Part shown: positions 17,429 through 26,209 of the stretch, piece by piece
Layout: every line of letters begins with the position of its first letter
Position numbering within the stretch: position 1 is the stretch's first letter
Assembly (NCBI RefSeq): GCF_018449435.1
Contig: NZ_JAHCMU010000012.1
Coordinates: forward strand, 62,001-126,000
DNA from: Flagellimonas sp. 389
GTDB taxonomy: Bacteria; Bacteroidota; Bacteroidia; Flavobacteriales; Flavobacteriaceae
Reading direction: 5' to 3'
DNA length: 64,000 bases
The notes under the pieces: model-generated
What the model was told of the DNA's origin: nothing
The model's database searches: none
Seen by the model: only the letters and a program-made list of their open reading frames with translations
Translations under genes and position numbers: made by a program

Positions 17429-18316
17429 ATGAAAAAAATAGCAGTTATTGGTGCGGGTACCATGGGAAATGGAATCGCCCACGTTTTTGCCCAAAATGGA
17501 TTCCAAGTACATCTTATTGATATTGCACAACCTTCCTTGGATAAGGGATTGGCAACGATCACCAAAAACCTGGACCGTATGGTTGCCAAAACATCCATTA
17601 CAGAACAGGACAAAGAAAATACATTGGGAAACATTTCAACCTTCACGGATTTAAAGGAAGGTGTTGCCGAGACTAATTTGGTTGTAGAAGCGGCCACAGA
17701 AAATCTAAATATCAAGCTTCAGATTTTTAAGGATTTAGATGCAATTTGTGACGAAGCAACAATCCTTGCCACAAATACTTCTTCCATTTCGATTACCCAG
17801 ATTGCCGCTGTAACGCAACGACCCGACAAAGTCATTGGAATGCATTTTATGAATCCGGTACCAATCATGAAGTTGGTTGAAATCATTAGAGGTTATAGCA
17901 CTTCAAATGAAGTGACGGAAACTATTATGAAACTATCCTCCGATTTGGGCAAAACCCCAACAGAGGTTAACGATTATCCCGGTTTTGTTGCCAATAGAAT
18001 CCTTATGCCCATGATCAACGAAGCCATTGAAACGCTATATAATGGTGTAGCGGGAGTACAGGAAATCGACACTGTAATGAAACTGGGTATGGCACACCCC
18101 ATGGGGCCATTGCAACTAGCAGATTTTATTGGATTGGATGTATGTCTATCCATTCTTAATGTGATGTACGATGGTTTTAAGAATCCCAAGTATGCGCCAT
18201 GTCCCCTATTGGTCAATATGGTTATGGCAGGAAAATTGGGTGTTAAATCTGGTGAAGGATTTTACGATTACGCAGCGTCAAGAAAAGCAGAAAAGGTAGC
18301 TGCTCAATTCAGTTAA
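17429..18316 (+). CDS. 3-hydroxybutyryl-CoA (3-hydroxyacyl-CoA) dehydrogenase
   Basis: The 295-residue protein matches short single-function 3-hydroxyacyl-CoA dehydrogenases. It begins with the NAD-binding MKKIAVIGAGTMGNGIAHVF, continues with EAATENLNIKLQIFKDLD and TNTSSISITQIAA, and has the catalytic His in GMHFMNPVPIMKLVEIIRG plus the Glu-type helix. The C-terminal domain has YPGFVANRILMPMINEAIE. It oxidises 3-hydroxyacyl-CoA with NAD in fatty-acid or butyrate metabolism. It probably forms an operon with the DUF1015 gene seven bases downstream. Confidence 0.93.
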   Translation: MKKIAVIGAGTMGNGIAHVFAQNGFQVHLIDIAQPSLDKGLATITKNLDRMVAKTSITEQDKENTLGNISTFTDLKEGVAETNLVVEAATENLNIKLQIFKDLDAICDEATILATNTSSISITQIAAVTQRPDKVIGMHFMNPVPIMKLVEIIRGYSTSNEVTETIMKLSSDLGKTPTEVNDYPGFVANRILMPMINEAIETLYNGVAGVQEIDTVMKLGMAHPMGPLQLADFIGLDVCLSILNVMYDGFKNPKYAPCPLLVNMVMAGKLGVKSGEGFYDYAASRKAEKVAAQFS

Positions 18317-18322
18317 ACGCCT

Positions 18323-19558
18323 ATGGCCCTCATAAAACCCTTCAAGGCCATACGCCCTGCAGAGGACAAAGTTTCCTTTGTAGCCTCAAAATCATATGAA
18401 GAATATCCAAAGGAAGAGTTGAATGCCGTACTTAAGTATAATCCTTTCTCTTTTTTACATATCATAAATCCAGGATTCAAGTTTGATAAAAATATTACTG
18501 GCGAAGAGCGTTTCAAACTGGTCCATAATAGGTACTTGGAGTTTTTGGAGGACGATACCTTTATAAAGGACGAAGAAGCCTGCTTTTACCTCTATCAAAT
18601 CACAAAGCGAAATTTTAAGACGCTCGGTTTCTTTTGCGCCTGCAGTATTGTAGATTATCAAAAGGATATCATCAGAAAACATGAAGATACCATTCAACAA
18701 AGAGAAGAGCTTTTTGCTGACTATTTAAACACCGTAGGTTTTAATGCGGAACCAGTGCTAATGACCTACGCAGATGATGCGTCCATAAAGGCAGTTTTAG
18801 AGCATGAGTCCAAAAAGGACCCACACTATAATTTTACGACTAGGGACAAAATCAATCATAAACTTTGGAAAATAGATACCATCGAGACAATTGAAAAACT
18901 CAAAGCCGCATTTAAGGGCATAGATGCGCTCTACATTGCAGATGGACATCATAGAAGTGCATCCTCGAATCTTTTGGCAGAGAAGATGAAAGCCAAAAAC
19001 ACATCGCATACAGGCGAAGAGGCCTATAATTTTTTTATGACCTACCTAATCCCTGAATCTGAAATCAGGATTTATGAATTCAATAGGATGGTGCGAGATT
19101 TGAACGGCCTTTCAAAAAACGAGTTTTTGATTAAGCTGGACACTTATTTCCGAATTGAAAAAAAGCAAGATGGATTGTACAGACCAACGCAAAAGCATCA
19201 TTTTAGCATGTACTTGGATGGCGAGTTCTATTCATTGTATCTTAGAAAGACCGTATATGAATTTACCGATTCTTTAAGTGAATTGGATACACAAATACTG
19301 TTTAAAACTATTCTGGAACCTATTTTGGGCATATCCGACCTAAGAAACGACAAACGGATATCCTATGGTTTTGGAAAACATAATGTCATTAAAATGAAGG
19401 ACAGTATAGATGCTGGAGAATATGCTGTTGGTTTTAGTCTAGTGCCCATCAATATAGATGAGGTCAAGGCGATTGCCGATGAAGGTTTGGTAATGCCCCC
19501 AAAAAGTACCTACATAGAACCTAAACTACGCAGCGGTATGGCAATTTATGAGCTTTAA
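18323..19558 (+). CDS. DUF1015 domain-containing protein
   Basis: The 411-residue protein is a full-length DUF1015 member (annotated in some genomes as a SpoIIIAC-independent conserved protein of unknown function). Typical parts are KPFKAIRPAEDKVSFVASKS at the N-terminus, IDALYIADGHHRSASSNLLA in the middle, and the C-terminal FGKHNVIKMKDSIDAGEYAV. The invariant ADGHHR points to a ligand or metal site, but no activity is established. It lies between the hydroxyacyl-CoA dehydrogenase and the YggS-type gene, probably in one operon. Confidence 0.88.
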   Translation: MALIKPFKAIRPAEDKVSFVASKSYEEYPKEELNAVLKYNPFSFLHIINPGFKFDKNITGEERFKLVHNRYLEFLEDDTFIKDEEACFYLYQITKRNFKTLGFFCACSIVDYQKDIIRKHEDTIQQREELFADYLNTVGFNAEPVLMTYADDASIKAVLEHESKKDPHYNFTTRDKINHKLWKIDTIETIEKLKAAFKGIDALYIADGHHRSASSNLLAEKMKAKNTSHTGEEAYNFFMTYLIPESEIRIYEFNRMVRDLNGLSKNEFLIKLDTYFRIEKKQDGLYRPTQKHHFSMYLDGEFYSLYLRKTVYEFTDSLSELDTQILFKTILEPILGISDLRNDKRISYGFGKHNVIKMKDSIDAGEYAVGFSLVPINIDEVKAIADEGLVMPPKSTYIEPKLRSGMAIYEL

Positions 19559-19577
19559 TACTTTGAAAATCAAAAAT

Positions 19578-20237
19578 ATGTCGATTAAAGATAATCTTAC
19601 AGCAATCAAAAAAAAGCTTCCAGAACATGTTACGCTCGTAGCCGTTTCAAAAACGAAGCCAAATGAGAATCTGTTGGAAGCCTATGAAGCTGGTCAACGC
19701 ATTTTTGGTGAGAACAAAATCCAGGAAATGACCCAAAAATGGGAAACGTTGCCCAAGGATATCGAATGGCATATGATAGGTCATGTGCAACGCAACAAGG
19801 TAAAGTATATGGCCGAATATGTATCGCTGGTACACGGGGTCGATAGTTTCCGCTTGCTCAAGGAAATTGACAAGCAAGCAAAAAAATACGATAGGGTCAT
19901 TTCGTGCCTGCTACAGATGCATATTGCAGAGGAAGAGACCAAATTTGGGCTAGACGAAACAGAATTAGAGGATATTCTCAGTGCCGATGAGTTCAAATCC
20001 ATGGAAAATATTAAAGTTGTTGGACTTATGGGAATGGCCACATTTACAGAAAGTGAAGAGCAGGTAAAAAAAGAGTTTGCATACTTAAAATCCGTTTTTG
20101 ACGAACTAAAAGAAAAACTACCTAACATCAACATTCTTTCTATGGGTATGAGTGGAGACTATCCCATTGCTATTGAGGAGGGTAGCACTATGGTGCGAAT
20201 TGGAAGTAGTATCTTTGGCGCACGCAATTATTTATAA
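19578..20237 (+). CDS. YggS-family PLP homeostasis protein
   Basis: The start at 19578 gives MSIKDNLTAIKKKLPEHVTL and 219 residues, the normal family length; a longer frame starts inside the DUF1015 gene. The PLP lysine lies in LVAVSKTKPNENLLEAYEAG. Other family motifs are FGENKIQEMTQKWETLP, WHMIGHVQRNKVKYM and SMGMSGDYPIAIEEGSTMVR. The protein binds pyridoxal phosphate and balances free PLP and amino-acid pools in the cytoplasm. It is probably the last gene of the run that began at 17429, or co-transcribed with the exonuclease gene 20 bases on. Confidence 0.93.
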   Translation: MSIKDNLTAIKKKLPEHVTLVAVSKTKPNENLLEAYEAGQRIFGENKIQEMTQKWETLPKDIEWHMIGHVQRNKVKYMAEYVSLVHGVDSFRLLKEIDKQAKKYDRVISCLLQMHIAEEETKFGLDETELEDILSADEFKSMENIKVVGLMGMATFTESEEQVKKEFAYLKSVFDELKEKLPNINILSMGMSGDYPIAIEEGSTMVRIGSSIFGARNYL

Positions 20238-20257
20238 TCCATATTCTAATAATTTTC

Positions 20258-21619
20258 ATGTACGCAATACTCGATATTGAAAGCACAGGAGGAAAATACA
20301 ATGAGGAAGGCATCATGGAAATTGCTATCCATAGGTTTGATGGACACAAGGTCGTGGATAAGTTTATGGGATTGATCAATCCAGAGCGAGAAATTCAACC
20401 TTTCGTTGTTAAGCTTACAGGAATCAATAATAAGATGCTAAAATCTGCTCCAAAATTTCATGAAGTAGCAAAACGTATCGTTGAAATTACGGAAGGTGCA
20501 GTAATTGTGGCCCATAATGCCCAATTCGATTATAGAATATTGCGCACCGAGTTTAGAAGGCTGGGCTATGATTTTCAAAGAAAGACCCTCTGTACCGTAG
20601 ATTTATCAAAAAAACTACTTCCCGATGCAGAATCACATAGTTTGGGGAAACTGGTACGCTCCCTCGGAATTCCCATGAGCGACCGTCATAGAGCTAATGG
20701 CGACGCCATTGCAACGCTAAAGCTTTTTAAATTATTATTGGATAAAGATTCTGAAAAGACCATCATCAAAGAAGTCATCAGAGAGGAATCCCAAGGGGAA
20801 CTCTCCCCTACCCAGTTGGATATTGTTTCTGACTTACCATCTGAAACCGGTGTATACTATATGCACGATAAAGACGGTGACATTGTTTTTTTAGCGAAGA
20901 CCAAGGATATCAAAAAAAGAGTAAACCAACATTTTACAAATGTTGGGCAACTCGCCAGAAAACTCCAAAAATCGACCAAAAAAGTAACTTTTGAGAGAAC
21001 TGGCAGCGAATTGATAGCCATTCTAAAAGAGTACCAGGAGCTCAGAAAAAACAAGCCCAAACACAATACCCTTACCAAGAAAAAATTGTTTTCCCATGTC
21101 CTCAATTTTTCAAAAAACGGGGAAACACTTATCAATCTCGATATTGTAAAAACAAGATTTCAAAAGAAGCAAAATATTGGGTTCAACGGCGTACCATCAG
21201 CAAAGAGTTTTTTGAAAAAAGTGAGCGCAGAGTTTAAGCTAGATCCAATTTCATTGGGTTTAGACGTGTCAAATGAACATTTACAAAAAGACTCCTTAGG
21301 TGAATACACAAGTAGTGATAATGCAACGGAATTCAATGAAATTGTAAACTCAATCTATCATAAATATAGCCTCTTGGGCAAAAACATGGCATTGTTGGAT
21401 AAAGGAAGACAAGTAGGTGAAAAAAGTTTTGTCCTCATAAAAAATGGTAAGCTACAAGGATATGGTTATGTAGAGCTTAACCATCAAATCAATAATATTG
21501 CTATATTGGAGTCTATAATGACACCAATACTAAACGATGAAAACACTGTGTTTATCATTGAATCTTATTTGAGAAAGAATAACAAAATCAAGGTTTTGGA
21601 GCTAATACCAACTACTTGA
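20258..21619 (+). CDS. DEDDh exonuclease fused to GIY-YIG domain
   Basis: The 453-residue protein has an N-terminal DnaQ-like 3'-5' exonuclease (about 1-170) with acidic DIESTGG, AHNAQFDYRIL and HRANGDAIATL, covering the metal-binding Asp/Glu and the general-base His. A UvrC/Cho-like GIY-YIG region follows (about 195-290: ETGVYYMHDKDGDIVFLAKT). The last 150 residues do not match a domain I recognise. The combination suggests a DNA repair or proofreading nuclease. The catalytic Arg/Glu of GIY-YIG is not clearly preserved, so the second domain may not cut DNA. Confidence 0.85.
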   Translation: MYAILDIESTGGKYNEEGIMEIAIHRFDGHKVVDKFMGLINPEREIQPFVVKLTGINNKMLKSAPKFHEVAKRIVEITEGAVIVAHNAQFDYRILRTEFRRLGYDFQRKTLCTVDLSKKLLPDAESHSLGKLVRSLGIPMSDRHRANGDAIATLKLFKLLLDKDSEKTIIKEVIREESQGELSPTQLDIVSDLPSETGVYYMHDKDGDIVFLAKTKDIKKRVNQHFTNVGQLARKLQKSTKKVTFERTGSELIAILKEYQELRKNKPKHNTLTKKKLFSHVLNFSKNGETLINLDIVKTRFQKKQNIGFNGVPSAKSFLKKVSAEFKLDPISLGLDVSNEHLQKDSLGEYTSSDNATEFNEIVNSIYHKYSLLGKNMALLDKGRQVGEKSFVLIKNGKLQGYGYVELNHQINNIAILESIMTPILNDENTVFIIESYLRKNNKIKVLELIPTT

Positions 21620-22455
21620 AAGAACACAAAGTACATTCTGGCTGGAAAAACACGCTGCACGAAATTATCTATGAAGCAGACACGCCTTTAGGTAAGATTT
21701 TCGATATTACGCTTTTTGTGCTCATCATACTTAGTGTCTTGCTTGTGATGCTAGAGAGCGTCGATGAAATCGATGAAAAATATCATAGCAGTCTTTTGGT
21801 ATTGGAATGGGTGATAACGGGCTTCTTTACTTTGGAATACATTGCAAGAATTATTAGCATCCGTAAACCATGGAAGTATATTTTCAGCTTTTTTGGGATT
21901 ATAGACTTCATATCCACCATCCCCTTATACCTCTCCTATATTTTAGCAGGTTCCCAGGTTTTGATAGCTTTCAGGGCGTTTCGGTTACTTCGTATTTTTA
22001 GAATACTGAAGCTTGTAAAATACATCGGTGAAGCATCCCAGCTGCAGTCCGCACTAAAAGCCAGTAGAGCAAAAATAGGCGTGTTTATTTATGTAGTATT
22101 GATTCTATCCGTCATCATGGGGACAGTAATGTATCTTATTGAAAGTGATGAAGCAGGTTTCACGAGCATTCCCCGAAGCATTTATTGGACCATAGTTACT
22201 TTGACCACGGTAGGTTACGGGGATATTGCACCAGAAACCAATTTAGGGCAATTTTTTGCCACCGTAATCATGATTTTGGGCTATGGCATAATAGCCGTAC
22301 CCACTGGAATCGTTACTGTCGAGTTTTCCAAGTTCGGTAAAGAAAAAAAGGGCGATAATCTGGTCCATACCAACACACAAGCTTGTCCAGGGTGTGGTGT
22401 TGAAGGTCACCGCGATGATGCGACTCATTGTTATAACTGTGGTGAACCGTTATGA
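21616..22455 (+). CDS. Voltage-gated-like potassium channel with C-terminal zinc ribbon
   Basis: The 279-residue protein starts at TTG overlapping the previous stop by four bases. It has six hydrophobic segments: S1 near 30-50, S2 near 60-80, S3 near 90-108, an Arg-rich S4-like segment (AFRAFRLLRIFRILKLVKY), then S5, a pore loop with the selectivity filter TVGYGD, and S6. The C-terminus ends in CPGCGVEGHRDDATHCYNCG, a four-Cys zinc-ribbon pattern. It is an inner-membrane tetrameric cation channel. The zinc ribbon is unusual and could sense redox state or metal. It overlaps miaA by four bases. Confidence 0.88.
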   Translation: MKEHKVHSGWKNTLHEIIYEADTPLGKIFDITLFVLIILSVLLVMLESVDEIDEKYHSSLLVLEWVITGFFTLEYIARIISIRKPWKYIFSFFGIIDFISTIPLYLSYILAGSQVLIAFRAFRLLRIFRILKLVKYIGEASQLQSALKASRAKIGVFIYVVLILSVIMGTVMYLIESDEAGFTSIPRSIYWTIVTLTTVGYGDIAPETNLGQFFATVIMILGYGIIAVPTGIVTVEFSKFGKEKKGDNLVHTNTQACPGCGVEGHRDDATHCYNCGEPL

Positions 22456-23375
22456 GTGGTAAAATATTGATAGCCGTAGTTGGCCCCACCGCAATTGGAA
22501 AAACAAGATTAGGTATTACCATTGCTTCTCATTTTAAAACTGAAATCGTATCAGCGGACTCTAGGCAATTTTTTAGAGAAATGAACATTGGCACAGCCGT
22601 TCCTTCGCCCGATGAGTTAATGGCCGTACCACATCACTTTATTCAGCATAAAAGTATATTCGAGCCCTATTCCGTAGGTGATTTTGAGCGGGATACGATT
22701 GACTTGTTAAAAACACTTTTTCGGAAAAACGATTTTGCTGTCATGGTAGGTGGCAGCGGTCTATATGTAGATGCTGTTATCAAAGGGTTGGATAAATTTC
22801 CAGAAGTTGATTCAAAGGTACGCGAGTCACTGCGTTTACAACTAAGACAGAACGGACTGTCTAGTTTGCAAGAAGAATTAAAACAGAAAGACCCCACATA
22901 TTATGAATCCGTGGATATTGAGAATCCACATAGGGTAATTAGAGCTCTAGAAATTTGCATTACCGCCAATAAGCCATATTCTTCCTTCTTGAATAAAAAA
23001 AAGGAGTCAAGAAATTTTAAAACTATATATGTAGGCATTACTGCGGATAGAGAAATCATCTATGAGCGCATCAACCAAAGGGTAGATGCCATGATGGATA
23101 CAGGATTGTTGGAGGAAGCAAAAAAATTATATCGGGACAAGCATCTTAATGCGTTACAAACTGTAGGGTATCGAGAACTTTTTCAGTATTTTGATGGAAA
23201 TTTTACGCTGGACTTTGCAATTTCAGAAATTAAAAAAAACACGAGGCGCTTTGCCAAAAGACAACTGACCTGGTTACGGAAAAATGACGACATCCTATGG
23301 GTAAATCACGACGAGGCATCAAGCTCTATTTTGGAAAAAGTAACTGCTAAAATCAACGATACATCAAATGGTTGA
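22452..23375 (+). CDS. miaA: tRNA dimethylallyltransferase
   Basis: The 307-residue protein is MiaA, which transfers a dimethylallyl group to A37 of tRNAs reading codons starting with U. The P-loop is VVGPTAIGKTRLGI near residue 9, followed by VSADSRQFFREMNIGTAVPS, GGSGLYVDAVIKGL and TVGYRELFQYFDG. The ATG overlaps the stop of the channel gene by four bases, and its end overlaps the gluconate kinase start by eight, so all are one operon. Identification is secure. Confidence 0.95.
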   Translation: MSGKILIAVVGPTAIGKTRLGITIASHFKTEIVSADSRQFFREMNIGTAVPSPDELMAVPHHFIQHKSIFEPYSVGDFERDTIDLLKTLFRKNDFAVMVGGSGLYVDAVIKGLDKFPEVDSKVRESLRLQLRQNGLSSLQEELKQKDPTYYESVDIENPHRVIRALEICITANKPYSSFLNKKKESRNFKTIYVGITADREIIYERINQRVDAMMDTGLLEEAKKLYRDKHLNALQTVGYRELFQYFDGNFTLDFAISEIKKNTRRFAKRQLTWLRKNDDILWVNHDEASSSILEKVTAKINDTSNG

Positions 23376-23865
23376 AGAGAAAAGAGTCTTAATTATTATG
23401 GGCGTGAGCGGAACTGGAAAATCCACCATTGGCAATATGCTATCCGAGCATTTAGAAATACCGTTTTTTGATGGTGATGATTTTCATCCGAAGGAAAACG
23501 TGGCTAAAATGAGTACCGGTAAGCCCTTGAACGATGATGATAGAAAAGGCTGGTTGCTTACTTTGAACCAATTGGCCAAGAAACAAAAACATAATGGAGC
23601 CATTATAGCATGTTCCGCCTTAAAAGAAAAGTATAGAGAATTATTGCGAAATGGGCTGGAAGATATCATGGTATTTATTCATTTAGAAGGCTCATTTGAA
23701 CTGATAAAATCCAGATTGGAACAACGCAAAGGACATTTTATGCCCTTACAACTTTTACAATCACAATTTGATGCCTTGGAAACACCTTCAAACGCCATAA
23801 CCGTATCAGTATCAGAGCCTCCTGAAAAAATTTTGCAAAATGTGCTAACCCAGCTTGGAGCATAA
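23368..23865 (+). CDS. Gluconokinase (GntK type)
   Basis: The 165-residue protein fits thermoresistant gluconate kinases. It shows the P-loop IMGVSGTGKSTIGNMLSEHL, PFFDGDDFHPKENVAKMSTG, KPLNDDDRKGWLLTLNQL and ACSALKEKYRELLRNG. It phosphorylates D-gluconate to 6-phosphogluconate. It overlaps miaA by eight bases and so appears co-transcribed with it, while a GntP-type permease lies 2.3 kb downstream beyond the M13 peptidase gene. The gluconate genes are thus loosely clustered rather than in one operon. Confidence 0.92.
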   Translation: MVEEKRVLIIMGVSGTGKSTIGNMLSEHLEIPFFDGDDFHPKENVAKMSTGKPLNDDDRKGWLLTLNQLAKKQKHNGAIIACSALKEKYRELLRNGLEDIMVFIHLEGSFELIKSRLEQRKGHFMPLQLLQSQFDALETPSNAITVSVSEPPEKILQNVLTQLGA

Positions 23866-24005
23866 CTATATAATTGGCAAGTCAAACGTATGCTAAAAAA
23901 AACATAAAATATAAATAGGTTCCGATATTTTTCTACTTGCCAGTGTAACAAATTCTTACATTTGGAGACTAACTTTCGACTAATTATTAATTAACAACTC
24001 CTAAA

Positions 24006-26054
24006 ATGAAAAAAGTGTACTTTTTGGCTGCATCCATTGTGGCCTTTACAAGTTGCAAAGAAAAACCCAAACCTGCTGAAGAGGTAGAAAAAATCCCCGG
24101 TATTGTTCTGGAAAACATGGATACTACGGTAAGTCCAAAAGAAGATTTCTACAATTACGTAAATGGTAATTGGATGAAAAACACCGAAATCCCTGCCGAT
24201 CGTTCAAGTTGGGGAGGATTTTCTGTTTTAAGAAAGTCTACAGATGCCGATGTGCTTCAAATCATAGCAGAGGCAAAGGAAAGTGGTAAATATGATTCAA
24301 CTACAGATCAGGCCAAAGCAATGGCGATTTTCGACACAAAACTTGATACCACAGCAAGGGATAAAGCAGGTATTTCACCGCTTCAACCCGCTTTGGATGC
24401 CATTGCAGCCATAGAAAGCTTAGAAGATTTACAAACAGTTTTAGCCACTAATTCCACTGTCTCTTCTCCTTTTCTAGGCGTTTCTGTTTTTGCGGATTTG
24501 AACAATAGTGCCATGAATGCTGTTTATCTCGGCCCTACTGGATTAGGGTTGCCAGACAGGGACTACTATTTGGACGAAGACGATAAATCCAAAGAAATTC
24601 GCGAGGAATACAAAAAACACGTTACCAGAATGCTCCAAATGCTCGGGGACAGTGAAGAAGTTGCTATGGCTGCTTCCGAAAAAATTCTTGAACTGGAAAC
24701 CATCCTAGCCGAGCCAAGATTGGACAAAGTGGCACGTAGGGATGCAAGAAACCTTAACAACCCTAAGACAGTCGCAGAAGCTGATGCTATGCTCAGCAGT
24801 ATTGATTTAAGCAAGATGATGAAAGATTTGGGTGCTACCAAAGCGTTTGATACCATTTTGGTAACACAAGTGGAATATACCAAGACTTTGAACAATTTTT
24901 TAAAGAATACATCCATCGAAGATCTTAAGACCCTAATGCGTTGGGATACATTCAATAGCTCAGCAGGAAGGTTGACCACAGCTATTGAAAAGGCCAACTG
25001 GGAATTTTACAGTAAATACCTACGGGGTTCAGAAGAGCAACGTCCTGCGGACGAGCGTGCATTGGCAACAGTAAACAGAAATGTGGGCGAGGCCTTGGGC
25101 CAATTGTATGTAGATGCTAAATTTCCGCCTGAAGCTAAAGCAAAAGCGGAAAAGATGATTGCCAACGTAATCGAAGCATATAAAGAGCGTATAAAAAAAC
25201 TGGATTGGATGGGAGACACAACCAAACTAAAAGCAATCCAAAAGCTAGATAAATTCACCGTAAAGATTGCTTATCCAGATGATTGGGAAGATTACTCTTC
25301 CATGGAAGTATCTGCTGACAAGTCGTATTTTGAAAATATGGTCGCTGTGGACAAATGGCAAACAACGGATAATTTTTCGGATATCGGAGAACCTGTGGAC
25401 AAAACGGAATGGGGAATGTCACCACAGACCGTAAATGCTTATTTCAACCCGCTTAACAATGAAATTGTTTTCCCAGCTGCGATATTACAACCACCTTTCT
25501 ACAATTACACGGCTGATGAAGCTGTAAACTATGGTGGAATTGGCGCAGTAATCGGTCACGAAATCTCGCATGCATTCGATGATAGCGGTTCTCGTTTTGA
25601 TTCTGACGGAAACTTAAAAAACTGGTGGACAGATGAAGATTTAGCTGCGTTTACAGAAAGAGGAAATGCTCTTGCAGCACAATACGACAGCGTTCAAGTA
25701 TTGCCAGAAGTTCATGTAAATGGAAAATTCACCCTAGGGGAAAATATTGGTGACCTTGGCGGCGTTCTTGGAGCATATGATGGTCTTCAGCGACATTTTG
25801 CAGAAAACGGTAGACCAGAAAATATAGATGGTTTTACACCCGAGCAACGATTTTTTATGTCTTGGGCAACTGTTTGGAGAACAAAATCCAGGGACGAAGC
25901 TCTACGCACCCAAATAAAGACAGATCCACATTCTCCCGGACAAGTTAGAGCGATTCAACCTTTATTGAACGTTCAAGCATTCTACGATGCATTTGATATC
26001 AAAGAAGGTGATGAAATGTATCTTCCAGAAGAAGAGCGAGTAGCTATTTGGTAG
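24006..26054 (+). CDS. M13 family metallopeptidase (neprilysin-like), lipoprotein
   Basis: The 682-residue protein has an N-terminal signal ending in FTSC (lipobox-like), so it acts outside the cytoplasm. The peptidase_M13 N-terminal part starts with PKEDFYNYVNGNWMKNTEIP. The zinc site HEISH is at residues 518-522, with the third ligand Glu579 in ENIGDLGG, and the C-terminal motif HSPGQVRAIQPLLN is preserved. Catalytic residues are complete, so the enzyme should cleave short peptides. It has its own promoter region and a terminator and is not obviously in an operon. Confidence 0.94.
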   Translation: MKKVYFLAASIVAFTSCKEKPKPAEEVEKIPGIVLENMDTTVSPKEDFYNYVNGNWMKNTEIPADRSSWGGFSVLRKSTDADVLQIIAEAKESGKYDSTTDQAKAMAIFDTKLDTTARDKAGISPLQPALDAIAAIESLEDLQTVLATNSTVSSPFLGVSVFADLNNSAMNAVYLGPTGLGLPDRDYYLDEDDKSKEIREEYKKHVTRMLQMLGDSEEVAMAASEKILELETILAEPRLDKVARRDARNLNNPKTVAEADAMLSSIDLSKMMKDLGATKAFDTILVTQVEYTKTLNNFLKNTSIEDLKTLMRWDTFNSSAGRLTTAIEKANWEFYSKYLRGSEEQRPADERALATVNRNVGEALGQLYVDAKFPPEAKAKAEKMIANVIEAYKERIKKLDWMGDTTKLKAIQKLDKFTVKIAYPDDWEDYSSMEVSADKSYFENMVAVDKWQTTDNFSDIGEPVDKTEWGMSPQTVNAYFNPLNNEIVFPAAILQPPFYNYTADEAVNYGGIGAVIGHEISHAFDDSGSRFDSDGNLKNWWTDEDLAAFTERGNALAAQYDSVQVLPEVHVNGKFTLGENIGDLGGVLGAYDGLQRHFAENGRPENIDGFTPEQRFFMSWATVWRTKSRDEALRTQIKTDPHSPGQVRAIQPLLNVQAFYDAFDIKEGDEMYLPEEERVAIW

Positions 26055-26073
26055 TTACTTTCAGAAAGAATTT

Positions 26074-26103
26074 AAAGGGCACTTATTTAGGTGCCCTTTT
26101 TTA
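26074..26103 (+). terminator. Terminator after the M13 peptidase gene
   Basis: The stem AAAGGGCAC pairs with GTGCCCTTT across an 8-base loop and ends in a T run. It begins 20 bases after the stop codon. Confidence 0.8.
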
Positions 26104-26209
26104 TGCTCAAAGGTTAAAAAACAGTATTTGACCTTTAAAAAGTGTATTTATAAATTATTCTATATTTGATGCTGGTCGTAGAAATAACCAATCCTAACCA
26201 TCACACTTG

